DNA of 64,000 bases, taken from positions 42,657 to 106,656 of the forward strand of contig CAVCMG010000004.1 of assembly GCA_963603285.1 (NCBI GenBank), read 5' to 3'. Of the stretch, positions 1 to 8,450 are shown piece by piece. The notes below the pieces were generated by a model. That model saw only the letters and a program-made list of their open reading frames with translations, was not told where the DNA came from and searched no databases. The DNA is from UBA11957 sp963603285 (GTDB taxonomy: Bacteria; Bacillota; Clostridia; Lachnospirales; Lachnospiraceae). Numbering within the stretch: the stretch's first letter is position 1; the number at the start of each line of letters is the position of its first letter. The position numbers and the translations under genes were made by a program.

Positions 1-404
1 TTCAGACTGGACAGATAGCTTTCGAAACCTTTTTTCCGGTTTTCCAGAAGCAGCACATCCGCTGTCTCAGTCACCGGATACAGGCCACACCGTCCAAAAA
101 CACCTTTGTTTTTCGGCTTTGTAAAACCAAAGATATGGGTGATCCCCTGTGCATACATCCAGGACATCAGCTCTGACAGTACCGTTCCCAGAAGATTATG
201 TCCCTGAAACGTATCCGATACAGCCACGCATTTGATCATATTTCTCTGGCAGGAGCCCGTGGCAATGATTTCTTCCTCCTGCAAAAGAAGTACGGTATGG
301 CTGATCCCTTCGTCATAGGAAAGTCCTTCTGTCTGTAAAAATTTTTTCAGCTTTTCAAGCTCATATCCCGTACAGGGATCCCTGGTAACGACTGTCATTT
401 CCAT
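1..404 (-). CDS. citC: [citrate (pro-3S)-lyase] ligase, N-terminal part
   Basis: Runs off the left edge; the first 134 codons are visible and open. CitC acetylates the thiol of the citrate lyase prosthetic group, which activates the lyase. The visible part looks like the GNAT-like N-terminal domain of CitC: a stretch RNMIKCVAVSDTFQGHNLL near residues 55-73 resembles the acetyl-CoA-binding loop, and LMSWMYAQGITHIFGFTKPKN follows. ATG at 404 is preferred over the in-frame ATG at 398 because an AGGAGG sits 6 nt before it. The citDEF genes 1.1-5.4 kb upstream support the call. The nucleotidyltransferase half lies outside the window. Confidence 0.85.
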   Translation of the reverse strand, partial: MEMTVVTRDPCTGYELEKLKKFLQTEGLSYDEGISHTVLLLQEEEIIATGSCQRNMIKCVAVSDTFQGHNLLGTVLSELMSWMYAQGITHIFGFTKPKNKGVFGRCGLYPVTETADVLLLENRKKGFESYLSSL

Positions 405-420
405 ATCCGGCCTCCTTTTC

Positions 421-564
421 TCAGGCCTGTTCTACATAGTCATCTACGATTTCAAACAGACGGATCTCCCGCTCTTTTTCTGCTTTATCTTCTGTTTCCT
501 TATGCATCTGCGCATCCATGACAACTGCGCCAAACAGTGTTGTGTAATTGATTCTTTTATTCAT
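421..564 (-). CDS. 47-residue hypothetical protein directly upstream of citC
   Basis: Small ORF with ATG at 564 and an AGGAGGA about 8 nt upstream. It ends 16 nt before the citC start, so the two are probably cotranscribed. The protein (MNKRINYTTLFGAVVMDAQM then a charged helix rich in Glu and Lys, ending DDYVEQA) has no signal peptide, membrane segment or motif I recognise. A possible own promoter on the minus strand is TATACT at 602-607 with TTGGAA at 627-632, but the spacer of 19 is long. It is separated from the upstream aconitase gene by a hairpin at 681-707. Function unknown. Confidence 0.6.
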   Translation of the reverse strand: MNKRINYTTLFGAVVMDAQMHKETEDKAEKEREIRLFEIVDDYVEQA

Positions 565-677
565 CGTCTGTTTCCTCCTGATTCGTTTCTTTTATGCTTA
601 CAGTATAAATGTTCTGCTGTCGTCTTTTCCAATTCTCAAAAACTATGCTGGTATGCAAAAAACTTATCTGGATACAA

Positions 678-711
678 AGAGGCCGCAGACTTGCGGAATC
701 TGCGGCCTTTT
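678..711 (-). terminator. Hairpin between the YbhJ-like aconitase gene and the citC unit
   Basis: Perfect 9-bp arms GGCCGCAGA (681-689) and TCTGCGGCC (699-707) with a 9-nt loop. Read on the minus strand the hairpin is followed by TCTTTGT, a modest U-tract; on the plus strand it is followed by TTTT. It lies 62 nt past the stop codon of the upstream gene, so it probably ends or attenuates the citDEF transcript before citC. Confidence 0.55.
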
Positions 712-769
712 CATGGAAGTTCTTATGGCTGAATGTAATATGCGATTTTATTCACGCGAAGCGTGTTTC

Positions 770-3025
770 TTATTGTTTATTGCGGTTATAATTGATCAGA
801 CATCCTGCCTTGACGATCTCTTTTTCAATATCTGTCATATCAGCAATATACAGACTGATCTTTTTACAGGTATCCCCCAGTACATAAGCCGGGATTTCTT
901 TCATATCACCGTCCAGTGCCTTTCTGACATCCGGTACGTAAATATAACTGCCGACCTCAAATTCCGGTGTTACTTTCATCTGGAAAGGCAGCATACCCCA
1001 GTTCATGACGTTGGAACGGTAACGCTTGGTCGCATATTCCGTACAGATATTGGCAAGACCGCCGAGTACTCTCTGGCAGCTGGCTGCCTGCTCTCTGGCA
1101 GAACCATCCCCCGGTTTTACACAGTAGATCATGCTTCCGATCTCAACTTTCTGCGGATCCACCTCCGGAGTCAGTGTACGGACAGCCTCCCATGCAGCAA
1201 CAAGGCTCTCATCCTCCGGTGCTTTGCCTGCCAGACGGTCTTTTTCTGTTGCAAATACCTCTTTTGCACGTGCCACATAGCCCGGATCACGTCTGGAAAG
1301 GGCAAATTCGGCCAGTCCCAGCGGATTGGAACGGTAAGAAGAGGTCTCGCCGGACGGTATCAGCTCGTCGGTCGTTGTAACACTGTCCATGATCTTTGAG
1401 CAAACCTTCAGAAGGATATTGTCTGCCAGCGGCTCCATTTCAGGCCAGTCTTTGATATTCGGACCATATACAAGCTGACTGTTTTCATCACCTTTCTGGT
1501 AGCCGTTAAAGATACGCGCCTTATATGCCGCATCGTTATAGCTGTATGCAGGTACTTCGTAGTCATCGGCATACGCTGTCGCCGGAGTCAGTATGCCACC
1601 ATTTGCCGCTGTAGCTGCAATGGAGCGGGCATCCATCAGAGCCACCGAGGAAAGCTGGCCAACACCCGGCTTGGAACCTTCACGGTTCGGGAAGTTTCTG
1701 GTGGTATGACGGATACTGAGGGCATTATTGGCCGGTGTATCACCTGCACCAAAGCACGGGCCACAAAACGCTGTCTTAATCACTGCGCCAGCCCCCATCA
1801 GGGCCGAGATTGCCCCTTTATCTGCCAGATCCATATAGACCGGCTGAGAAGATGGATAGACGGAAAGGGTGAAATCTCCGTTGCCACAGCTGGCGTTTTT
1901 CAGGATATGGGCAGCTTCCATAATATTACTGTATGTACCGCCTGCGCAGCCGGCAATGATACCCTGCTGTACCTGCAGTCCTTTTTCTGTAATCTTATCC
2001 GTCAGCGAGAAACGGATATCCGGATTTTCCGTAATCTCAGCGGCATGTTTCTCCACTTCCCGCAGAATATCGCCAAGGTTTGCGTTCAGTTCATCAATCT
2101 CGAAGGTATTGCTCGGATGGAATGGCAGGGCGATCATTGGTTTTACTGTGGACAGATCCACATAGACCATACCGTCATAATATGCCGTATCTGCCGGAGA
2201 AAGCTCTCTGTACGCTTCCTGTCTGCCATGCTGTGCCAGAAATTCTTCTGTTTTTTCATCTGTTCTCCAGATTGAGCTTAAACAGGTTGTCTCTGTCGTC
2301 ATGACGTCGATACCATTTCTGAAATCGCAGGACATACTGGCCACGCCCGGACCGACAAATTCCATGACTTTATTCTTCACATATCCGTTTTTGAAGACTG
2401 CACCGATGATGGCCAGCGCAATATCCTGCGGACCGACACCCGGTGCCGGTTTTCCGGTCAGATAGATCCCCACAACGCCCGGGTAAGCGATATCATAGGT
2501 ATCGCACAGCAGCTGTTTTACCAGTTCTCCGCCGCCTTCACCGATCGCCATCGTCCCCAGTGCACCGTAACGGGTGTGGGAGTCTGAACCGAGGATCATT
2601 TTTCCGCCACCGGCCATGGTCTCTCGCATATACTGATGAATGACCGCAATATGCGGCGGCACATAAATACCGCCATATTTTTTTGCTGCAGAAAGGCCGA
2701 AAACATGGTCATCTTCATTGATCGTGCCACCTACAGCACACAGGGAATTATGGCAGTTCGTCAGCACATAAGGGATCGGGAACTTTTCCATACCGGAAGC
2801 TTTCGCCGTCTGAATGATACCCACAAATGTAATGTCGTGAGAAGTCATGGCATCAAAACGGATACGCAGATGCTCCATATTCTCTGCCTGATTGTGCGCT
2901 TTTAATATGCCATAGGCGATCGTACCCTTTTTCGCCTCTTCCTTTGAAAGACCGACAGCCTCCTTTTCCGGCACGATCTCGGTACCATGTTTCAGAAAAA
3001 CGCCGCCTTCGTATAACTTTACCAT
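770..3025 (-). CDS. Aconitase-family hydratase, YbhJ type
   Basis: A 751-residue member of the aconitase superfamily, matching in length and layout the uncharacterised E. coli YbhJ branch rather than classical AcnA/AcnB. SDSH at 147-150 followed by TRYG is the substrate-loop signature. Cys360 (AGCAGG) and Cys421/Cys424 (CGPCFG) are the likely [4Fe-4S] ligands. The swivel domain is expected at the C-terminal end. The ATG is 3 nt after the citF stop, with its AAGGAGG inside the end of citF, so it is translated within the citrate lyase operon. The reaction is unknown; dehydration or rehydration of a tricarboxylate related to citrate is a reasonable inference. A separate normal aconitase lies at 11566-13527. 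Confidence 0.85.
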   Translation of the reverse strand: MVKLYEGGVFLKHGTEIVPEKEAVGLSKEEAKKGTIAYGILKAHNQAENMEHLRIRFDAMTSHDITFVGIIQTAKASGMEKFPIPYVLTNCHNSLCAVGGTINEDDHVFGLSAAKKYGGIYVPPHIAVIHQYMRETMAGGGKMILGSDSHTRYGALGTMAIGEGGGELVKQLLCDTYDIAYPGVVGIYLTGKPAPGVGPQDIALAIIGAVFKNGYVKNKVMEFVGPGVASMSCDFRNGIDVMTTETTCLSSIWRTDEKTEEFLAQHGRQEAYRELSPADTAYYDGMVYVDLSTVKPMIALPFHPSNTFEIDELNANLGDILREVEKHAAEITENPDIRFSLTDKITEKGLQVQQGIIAGCAGGTYSNIMEAAHILKNASCGNGDFTLSVYPSSQPVYMDLADKGAISALMGAGAVIKTAFCGPCFGAGDTPANNALSIRHTTRNFPNREGSKPGVGQLSSVALMDARSIAATAANGGILTPATAYADDYEVPAYSYNDAAYKARIFNGYQKGDENSQLVYGPNIKDWPEMEPLADNILLKVCSKIMDSVTTTDELIPSGETSSYRSNPLGLAEFALSRRDPGYVARAKEVFATEKDRLAGKAPEDESLVAAWEAVRTLTPEVDPQKVEIGSMIYCVKPGDGSAREQAASCQRVLGGLANICTEYATKRYRSNVMNWGMLPFQMKVTPEFEVGSYIYVPDVRKALDGDMKEIPAYVLGDTCKKISLYIADMTDIEKEIVKAGCLINYNRNKQ

Positions 3026-3028
3026 GCC

Positions 3029-4594
3029 TTAGTCCTCCTTAAATGTAAAAGGTTTTACCTGACGTACCACATCCATAATCGTACCGTCCCTGGCTTCGAT
3101 GATACCAACAACTTTGTCGGTAAACTGCACTGGCTCCGGTTCTCCCACAATGCCATATGCTATGTCTCTGAGTTCTTCGATGGTCTTTAACGGTATGCCA
3201 TCCACACCTCTAAGTGCCTCCAGAAGCTCCGGTCTGGCAGGATTAACAGCCACACCATAATCGGTAACAACCACATCCACAGATTCTCCCGGTGTGGTTA
3301 CCGTCGTAACATCCGTACAGATTGCAGGAATACGTCCCTGTAATAACGGGCAGATAACGATCGTGCACTTTGCACCCTGCGCAGCATCCGGATGACCGCC
3401 CTGTGCTCCGGTGATCGTACCGTCTGAACCAACGACAACATTACAGTTAAAATGCACATCCACTTCCAGTGCCGCCAGTACAACATAATCCAGCTTATTG
3501 ACAAATGCACCCTTATTGAACGGGTTGGCATACGCACCGGCACTGATACGGAAATGGTTGGGGCGGACAATGTTATTGACCGCATCCAGATCAAAAGCCT
3601 GCGTATCCATCAGCTTACCGATCAGCCCCTCTTCAAGCATATCCACCATGGGCTTTGTCATACCGCCAACGGCAAATCCCATCTTGATATCCCGTTCACG
3701 CATGATCTTTGCCAGCGAGATTGCCGATGCAATGGACGCACCGCCAACACCTGTCTGATAGGAAAATCCATTTTTGAAATACGGTGTATTGACAACCACC
3801 TGGGTGCAATAGTCCGCCATGAGAAGTTTTCTCACATCTGTTGTCGGTTTTGCCGCACCGGTGGCAATCTTTTCCGGATTGCCGATCTGATCCACTACGC
3901 AGACATAATCGACCTTTGTACCTGCCACATGTGCCGGATAATTTGGAAACGGCACCAGACAGTCTGTAATGGCCACAACCTTATTGGCATGGTTGCCATC
4001 CACAAAGGAATAGGACAGAACACCACAATTACTCTTACCACCTACGGCACGGCAGTTGCCATAGTCGTCACAGGTCGGTGCACCGATAAAGGAGATATCA
4101 ATCGTAGTCTCCCCCGTCTGGATCGCACGGACACGGCCGCCGTGGGAGCGCATGATCGCCAGCCCTTTCAGCTTACCTGCGGAAATGGCTTCTCCGATCT
4201 TTCCACGCACACCGGAGGATTCGATATTGGTGATCGTACCGTCCTCGATCATAGGCACAAGATCGTCGTGGGCTTTTCCGAGGGAGGATGCACAGATCGT
4301 CACATTCTTAATACCCATCTTCTGTACTTCCCGCATAACCATACAGACGACCAGATCACCTTCACGGAAATGATGGTGAAATCCCAGTGTCATGCCGTCA
4401 TGTGCATTACACTTTACGAGTGCTTCATGAATGGAGCTGACCATCTTGCTGGTATCATGATTCATAACAACCTTGACGATCGGCCCGTTTTTATGGAATT
4501 CCATATTGTCTTTATAATAATTCCCCTGAAAGACTTCCTTTCCTGTCTGGGCCAGGATCTCTTCCGGAATCTCTCTTCCTACTGCGTTTTTCAT
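3029..4594 (-). CDS. citF: Citrate lyase alpha subunit (citrate CoA-transferase)
   Basis: 521 residues, close to the usual 510-520. In the lyase complex CitF exchanges the acetyl group on the acyl-carrier subunit for citrate, giving citryl-ACP and acetate. The C-terminal segment GAQGGHPDAAQGAKCTIV and the following TDYGVAVNPARPELLEAL are typical CitF signatures. I chose ATG at 4594 (MKNAVGREIPEE) over one 24 nt upstream because the stop codon of citE is 1 nt away and an AAGGGGG lies 9 nt upstream inside citE. Second last step of the cytoplasmic lyase operon citD-citE-citF. Confidence 0.95.
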   Translation of the reverse strand: MKNAVGREIPEEILAQTGKEVFQGNYYKDNMEFHKNGPIVKVVMNHDTSKMVSSIHEALVKCNAHDGMTLGFHHHFREGDLVVCMVMREVQKMGIKNVTICASSLGKAHDDLVPMIEDGTITNIESSGVRGKIGEAISAGKLKGLAIMRSHGGRVRAIQTGETTIDISFIGAPTCDDYGNCRAVGGKSNCGVLSYSFVDGNHANKVVAITDCLVPFPNYPAHVAGTKVDYVCVVDQIGNPEKIATGAAKPTTDVRKLLMADYCTQVVVNTPYFKNGFSYQTGVGGASIASAISLAKIMRERDIKMGFAVGGMTKPMVDMLEEGLIGKLMDTQAFDLDAVNNIVRPNHFRISAGAYANPFNKGAFVNKLDYVVLAALEVDVHFNCNVVVGSDGTITGAQGGHPDAAQGAKCTIVICPLLQGRIPAICTDVTTVTTPGESVDVVVTDYGVAVNPARPELLEALRGVDGIPLKTIEELRDIAYGIVGEPEPVQFTDKVVGIIEARDGTIMDVVRQVKPFTFKED

Positions 4595-4595
4595 C

Positions 4596-5495
4596 TTACA
4601 GATCCCCCTTATACACACCGGATGCTTTTGCCAGCTCGATCACACGCTTTGCGCCATCATAAAAGGCAATATCGATCATCTTGCCATCTACGGTAAATAC
4701 GCCAATACCCTGTGCGCTCTTTTCCTCGATCTCTTTTACAACTTTTTCCGAGAAGATGATTTCTTTCCGGGACGGTGTATAAATCTCATGTACCACCGAG
4801 ATCTGACGCGGATTGATGATGGATTTGCCATCAAATCCCATAGCTTTTACCATCTTTACCTCTTCGGCAAAAGTCTCCATATCATCCAGATTGGTAAATA
4901 CCGTATCAAAACACTGTACCTTTGCCGCACGGGCAGCAATGATCATCAGCTGTCTTGCTCCCGCAAATTCTACGCCCGTTCCCGAGATCGTCGTCTGCAA
5001 ATCCTTCGAATAGTCGCCACCGCTTAAAGCGATACCAAAAAGTCTCTCGGAAGACTGACAGATTTCCAGTGCTTTCATAATACCCATAGCGGATTCCAGC
5101 GCCGCCATGATCAGTGTACGCCCCTCAGGAATACCAAATTCCTTTTCTGCTTTGATTACTTCTGCTTCCACGCGCTTTACATCCTCAGCGCTTTCTGTTT
5201 TCGGAATACGGATGGAATCGGCACCACCGGCCACACTGGCCCGGATATCCTCTTTCCAGTACTGGGTATCCAGTCCGTTGATACGCACTACACGCTCCAC
5301 GTTGCGGTAGTCAATCTCCTGCAAGGCATGATAGAGAGAATATCTTGCCGCGTCCTTTTCTTTTTCTGCCACGGCATCCTCCAGATCCAGCATGATCGAA
5401 TCCGGTTTGTAAATATACGGATCCTTGATCAGTCCCGGCTTCTGGCAGTTCAGAAACATCATCGTTCTTCTCAGTCTTTTTTTGTTCGGATTCAT
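4596..5495 (-). CDS. citE: Citrate lyase beta subunit (citryl-ACP lyase)
   Basis: 299 residues from MNPNKKRLRRTMMF, the usual CitE length. It splits citryl-ACP into acetyl-ACP and oxaloacetate and needs Mg2+. The motif IMLDLEDAVAEKEKDAAR near residues 30-48 is the metal- and substrate-binding signature of the HpcH/CitE family. ATG at 5495 overlaps the TGA of citD as ATGA and has GGGGAGGTG upstream; an earlier in-frame start at 5558 lies wholly inside citD and is rejected. Same operon as citD and citF. Confidence 0.95.
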   Translation of the reverse strand: MNPNKKRLRRTMMFLNCQKPGLIKDPYIYKPDSIMLDLEDAVAEKEKDAARYSLYHALQEIDYRNVERVVRINGLDTQYWKEDIRASVAGGADSIRIPKTESAEDVKRVEAEVIKAEKEFGIPEGRTLIMAALESAMGIMKALEICQSSERLFGIALSGGDYSKDLQTTISGTGVEFAGARQLMIIAARAAKVQCFDTVFTNLDDMETFAEEVKMVKAMGFDGKSIINPRQISVVHEIYTPSRKEIIFSEKVVKEIEEKSAQGIGVFTVDGKMIDIAFYDGAKRVIELAKASGVYKGDL

Positions 5496-5800
5496 GATCG
5501 TATCGCACCTCCCCACGGCAGATGATCTGTCTGCCCTGCACTTCTGTATACGGCACATTCCACACGGGCCTTTAATGTACAGTCAAGTGCTCCTTTGTCA
5601 ATAATACGGATATGTACATCCTCCACATCAAGACGATGCAGCACCTCTGTCACCGTCTGGCGGATCTTATTGCCAAACTGGTGGATCACCACACTGTCCA
5701 GCTCCAGATCGATCCCTGTGCCTGCTGTTGCAGGTTCCACTGTTACGAGTGCATCACTGGATTCCATCGTACCGGCTGCTGCCGCTTTCTGAATTTCCAT
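5492..5800 (-). CDS. citD: Citrate lyase gamma subunit (acyl carrier protein)
   Basis: 102 residues, the usual size of CitD. It carries the 2'-(5''-triphosphoribosyl)-3'-dephospho-CoA arm on a serine; Ser14 in AGTMESSD is the expected attachment residue. GGAGG lies upstream of the ATG and the 3' end overlaps citE by 4 nt. The genes for making and attaching the prosthetic group (citX, citG) are not in this window and may follow citC to the left. Confidence 0.95.
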   Translation of the reverse strand: MEIQKAAAAGTMESSDALVTVEPATAGTGIDLELDSVVIHQFGNKIRQTVTEVLHRLDVEDVHIRIIDKGALDCTLKARVECAVYRSAGQTDHLPWGGAIRS

Positions 5801-5936
5801 TCTATAATCCCTCCTCGTATCCGGTCTGTCTTTTTCTGACCGTTGTCTCTTTATTTATAGGTCTATTGTACGTGCATTATCCCGATTTCGTAAAATCACC
5901 AAAAAGAATACAGGTATAAAAGAAAAGCATAGTGTT

Positions 5937-7190
5937 TTATACAAACAGTTTGTATACATGACATATGGCCAGTACAGCCAGCACCACAAGATTGATCATG
6001 GATACCGCAAACAGTTCAACAAACATCCGGTTCTGCGGAAAACGCTTTTCCGCATCCTTCTGCTGGGCCACACCGGCCATGATCAATGCACCTGTCGTCG
6101 AAATCGGAGTATATCCGGCGATCGTGCCACCGATCACGACCATGGCAACCAGAAATACGCCATCCGCACCAATGCTCGAAGCCAGCGTACCACTGATCGG
6201 GATCAGTGTCGGGAATACTACGCCAAGTCCGGAGCTGAAGAAAGACATCACACCGGCCAGTATCGCCATGATCGGCGCAGCCGTTTTCTCATCCATAACC
6301 GTCTGCAGGCCGGATACCAGAATATCAATACCACCGGAAAGAGATACAATATTCATCAGCATACCCACACCCAGAACCATCAGGATCACATTCCACGGCA
6401 CACCGGCCACAGCCTTCTTTTCGTCGCCGCACTGCAGGATCACCAGCACACTGCCGATCAGAAATCCGGTCAGTCCCACATTCCAGGAAAGCACCAGCAC
6501 ACCAAAAGCCATCAGTGCCAGTCCTGCCAGAGAAAGCAGCTGCTTCCAGGTAAAATTCGGCAGTTTTTCTTTTGCTCTTCCATCGACTGTTTTTTCCACT
6601 CTCCAGCCTTTATAGTAAATGTACACAAAAACAGCACAGATGACCGTTGTCAGAATCGTACAATACATGATCGGCACAGTATTGGCTTCCAGCCCCTGTT
6701 CCATCATCAGATCACGGACAACAGCTGCTTCCGGCGTCAACGGACTCATACGTCCTGCCATGGCACCCATATCACCGATGATCGCTGTCATGATCGGGTT
6801 GATCCCGGCAGATACGGACAGCGGAATCGCAATGACCGGAATGATAGCCAGGCAGGGAATGGAGCCCGGGCCGACAGCACTTAACACCATACCGATCAGG
6901 AACATGACCACCGGGATCACTCTGGCCGGAACAAGATTTACAATTTTTCTGGCCATAAGCTCCAGCGTACCGTTTCCATTGATAATCGCAAACAGATAGG
7001 TCACACCTACCATCTGGATAAACAGGGATGTTCCGAAACCAGAGATCACATCTTTTGCCGTAATACTGTCAAACAGAAGCGTCAGGATCATGGAAAATCC
7101 AATACATAAGATACCGACATTTACATTTCTTACAAACCCGATCACGATAGCAACCAGAAGTAAAATCAGGGATAACAGTCCTAAATTCAT
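5937..7190 (-). CDS. MatC-type dicarboxylate/tricarboxylate carrier
   Basis: 417 residues, almost entirely hydrophobic, with about 11-12 predicted membrane spans. The N-terminus (LLVAIVIGFVRNVNVGILCIG) matches the MatC N-terminal family of the ion-transporter superfamily; PGSIPCLAIIPVIAIPL and TPISTTGALIMAG look like the two re-entrant substrate-site regions. Likely imports the organic acid cleaved by the downstream enzymes, probably citrate or a relative (inference from context). AAAGGAGG precedes the ATG and the gene begins 18 nt after the lactonase stop. A 136-nt gap separates it from citD; that gap holds no gene and no convincing terminator. Confidence 0.8.
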   Translation of the reverse strand: MNLGLLSLILLLVAIVIGFVRNVNVGILCIGFSMILTLLFDSITAKDVISGFGTSLFIQMVGVTYLFAIINGNGTLELMARKIVNLVPARVIPVVMFLIGMVLSAVGPGSIPCLAIIPVIAIPLSVSAGINPIMTAIIGDMGAMAGRMSPLTPEAAVVRDLMMEQGLEANTVPIMYCTILTTVICAVFVYIYYKGWRVEKTVDGRAKEKLPNFTWKQLLSLAGLALMAFGVLVLSWNVGLTGFLIGSVLVILQCGDEKKAVAGVPWNVILMVLGVGMLMNIVSLSGGIDILVSGLQTVMDEKTAAPIMAILAGVMSFFSSGLGVVFPTLIPISGTLASSIGADGVFLVAMVVIGGTIAGYTPISTTGALIMAGVAQQKDAEKRFPQNRMFVELFAVSMINLVVLAVLAICHVYKLFV

Positions 7191-7208
7191 TTTGTCCTCC
7201 TTTCGTGA

Positions 7209-8249
7209 TCACGCAAATGTGATGCAGACCGGGCTTCCCGTTTCAATCACCCGCAGTGTCGGTATCAGCTGTCCGGTTACCGTGTCAAAAGTAAATTCAA
7301 TGATCGTATCGCTGTCCTCGTTGGCAACGTAACAACGTCCGTTATCTCCAAAGCAGAAAAAACGTGGTGTTTTTCCCAGGCAGGGATAAAATCCCGTTGT
7401 CTTCAGATAGCCTGTCACCGGATCAATACGGTATACGGCAATACTGTCTGTGTATCGGTTGGATACCAGTACAAAGCATCCGCTGGGATCTACCATGACC
7501 TCGCTGGCATCAGAATATCCGGTCACCGTCTCCGGAACGGTTGTCAGCTCCTGCAAAGCCTCCAATTTTCCTGTCGTATCAGCAAAGTTGAAAAACAGCA
7601 CCTTATTTCCTTTTTCCTCACACATATACACCCAGCGATTGTTCGGATGTACAGCCGCATGGCGCGGTTCATCCCATGTCCGGGAATAAAAGCGGTCCGT
7701 TTCCGTAAACTGTCCGCTCCTGCCATCATAAGAAAGTGCCCGCATCTGTCCAAAGCCGTTGCCTCTGCCCTGTGCGCAGGCAAACAGATAGTTTTTCTTC
7801 TGATCCCAGAGACACTGATGGATCGTAGATACCTGTCCATCTGTTTTCCCTTCATAGGTAAATGTGGCACAGACATCTCCCAGTGATCCGTCTTCTTTTC
7901 GCTCGATCGTATACAGTGTTCCCCCCTGCAGAGTAGCTACGATCACATGGCTGTTTTCTTTGTCCACGGTAATATCCACCGGATTTTTCCCGCCGATGTC
8001 AATTGTATTGATGTGTTCCAGACGATGGTCTGCAAGCACCCGGTAGCTGGATACCTTTGTCAGATCCCCATGCACGCTGTACAGAAATCTACCCTCCCGA
8101 TCCAGCGTCTGAAACGATGGATTTGGCTCCGTTTCCAGACACTGCAGCAGTTTCCAGTCGCCGCTTTCCGTAATCTGATACACCGCCAGACCTTTTCCTC
8201 TGGCATTTCTTTCTTTTGTCGTTCGACATCCCACGTATGCATACTGCAT
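7209..8249 (-). CDS. Seven-bladed beta-propeller lactonase (Pgl/YbhE family)
   Basis: 346 residues from MQYAYVGCRTT, preceded by AAAGGAGG. The protein shows repeated beta-propeller blades with phrases such as VSTIHQCLWDQKKNYLFACAQGRG split across the chain, HAAVHPNNRWVYMCEE and ASEVMVDPSGCFVLVSNR, typical of the lactonase family that includes 6-phosphogluconolactonase. It heads the carrier-citDEF-hydratase operon, which is an odd place for a pentose-phosphate enzyme, so the true substrate may be a lactone of a hydroxy-tricarboxylate (inference). An in-frame ATG at 8318 is rejected because it has no ribosome-binding site and lies upstream of the likely promoter. Confidence 0.8.
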   Translation of the reverse strand: MQYAYVGCRTTKERNARGKGLAVYQITESGDWKLLQCLETEPNPSFQTLDREGRFLYSVHGDLTKVSSYRVLADHRLEHINTIDIGGKNPVDITVDKENSHVIVATLQGGTLYTIERKEDGSLGDVCATFTYEGKTDGQVSTIHQCLWDQKKNYLFACAQGRGNGFGQMRALSYDGRSGQFTETDRFYSRTWDEPRHAAVHPNNRWVYMCEEKGNKVLFFNFADTTGKLEALQELTTVPETVTGYSDASEVMVDPSGCFVLVSNRYTDSIAVYRIDPVTGYLKTTGFYPCLGKTPRFFCFGDNGRCYVANEDSDTIIEFTFDTVTGQLIPTLRVIETGSPVCITFA

Positions 8250-8295
8250 GATTTTTACCTCCTTTGTGTTTTGTCCCATGTGTTTTGTTACTTCC

Positions 8296-8324
8296 AGTAT
8301 AAGAATCGCGGCTGTCAAACTGAA
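8296..8324 (-). promoter_or_regulatory. Probable promoter of the lactonase-carrier-citDEF operon
   Basis: Minus-strand TATACT at 8296-8301 with a poor -35 (TTCAGT, 8319-8324) at 17 bp. A weak -35 is usual for activator-dependent promoters. The LysR-type dyad at 8349-8363 is centred about 67 bp upstream of the inferred start near 8289. Confidence 0.5.
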
Positions 8325-8348
8325 ATTCAGAATATGACTGCACCCGTC

Positions 8349-8363
8349 ATTCCATTATGGAAT
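8349..8363. promoter_or_regulatory. LysR-type operator, perfect 15-bp palindrome
   Basis: ATTCCATTATGGAAT, a perfect dyad of the T-N11-A class, 86-100 bp before the lactonase start codon. The same ATTC-N7-GAAT pattern recurs at 13651-13665 and 15585-15599 upstream of the other two enzyme operons. Confidence 0.6.
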
Positions 8364-8396
8364 TACACACGGCAACAGTGCACAAAAGGAAAAAGC

Positions 8397-8443
8397 CTCC
8401 GGTATCTCTCCGGAGACAAAAAGAAGCTTCCCTTTCAGGAAGC
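8397..8443 (-). terminator. Tandem terminators after the LysR pair
   Basis: Read on the minus strand, hairpin GCTTCC-TGAAAG-GGAAGC (8443-8426) is followed by TTCTTTTTG. A second hairpin, CTCCGG arms at 8397-8402 and 8410-8415, is followed by GCTTTTTCC. The first starts 8 nt after the stop codon of the LysR gene, so the lactonase operon needs its own promoter. Confidence 0.8.
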
Positions 8444-8450
8444 CCCTCGC

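Noticed and set aside
3452..4696. A 414-codon plus-strand frame across citF
   Set aside because: Antisense shadow of citF with no family signature and no SD.
5801..5936. Promoter inside the carrier-citD gap
   Set aside because: TTGGTG and GATAAT-like boxes are present but with wrong spacing (15 bp) and no supporting context; not strong enough to list.
8302..8322. TTGACA near the lactonase promoter as a -35 box
   Set aside because: It lies only 11 bp from the TATACT box, too close to act as its -35.
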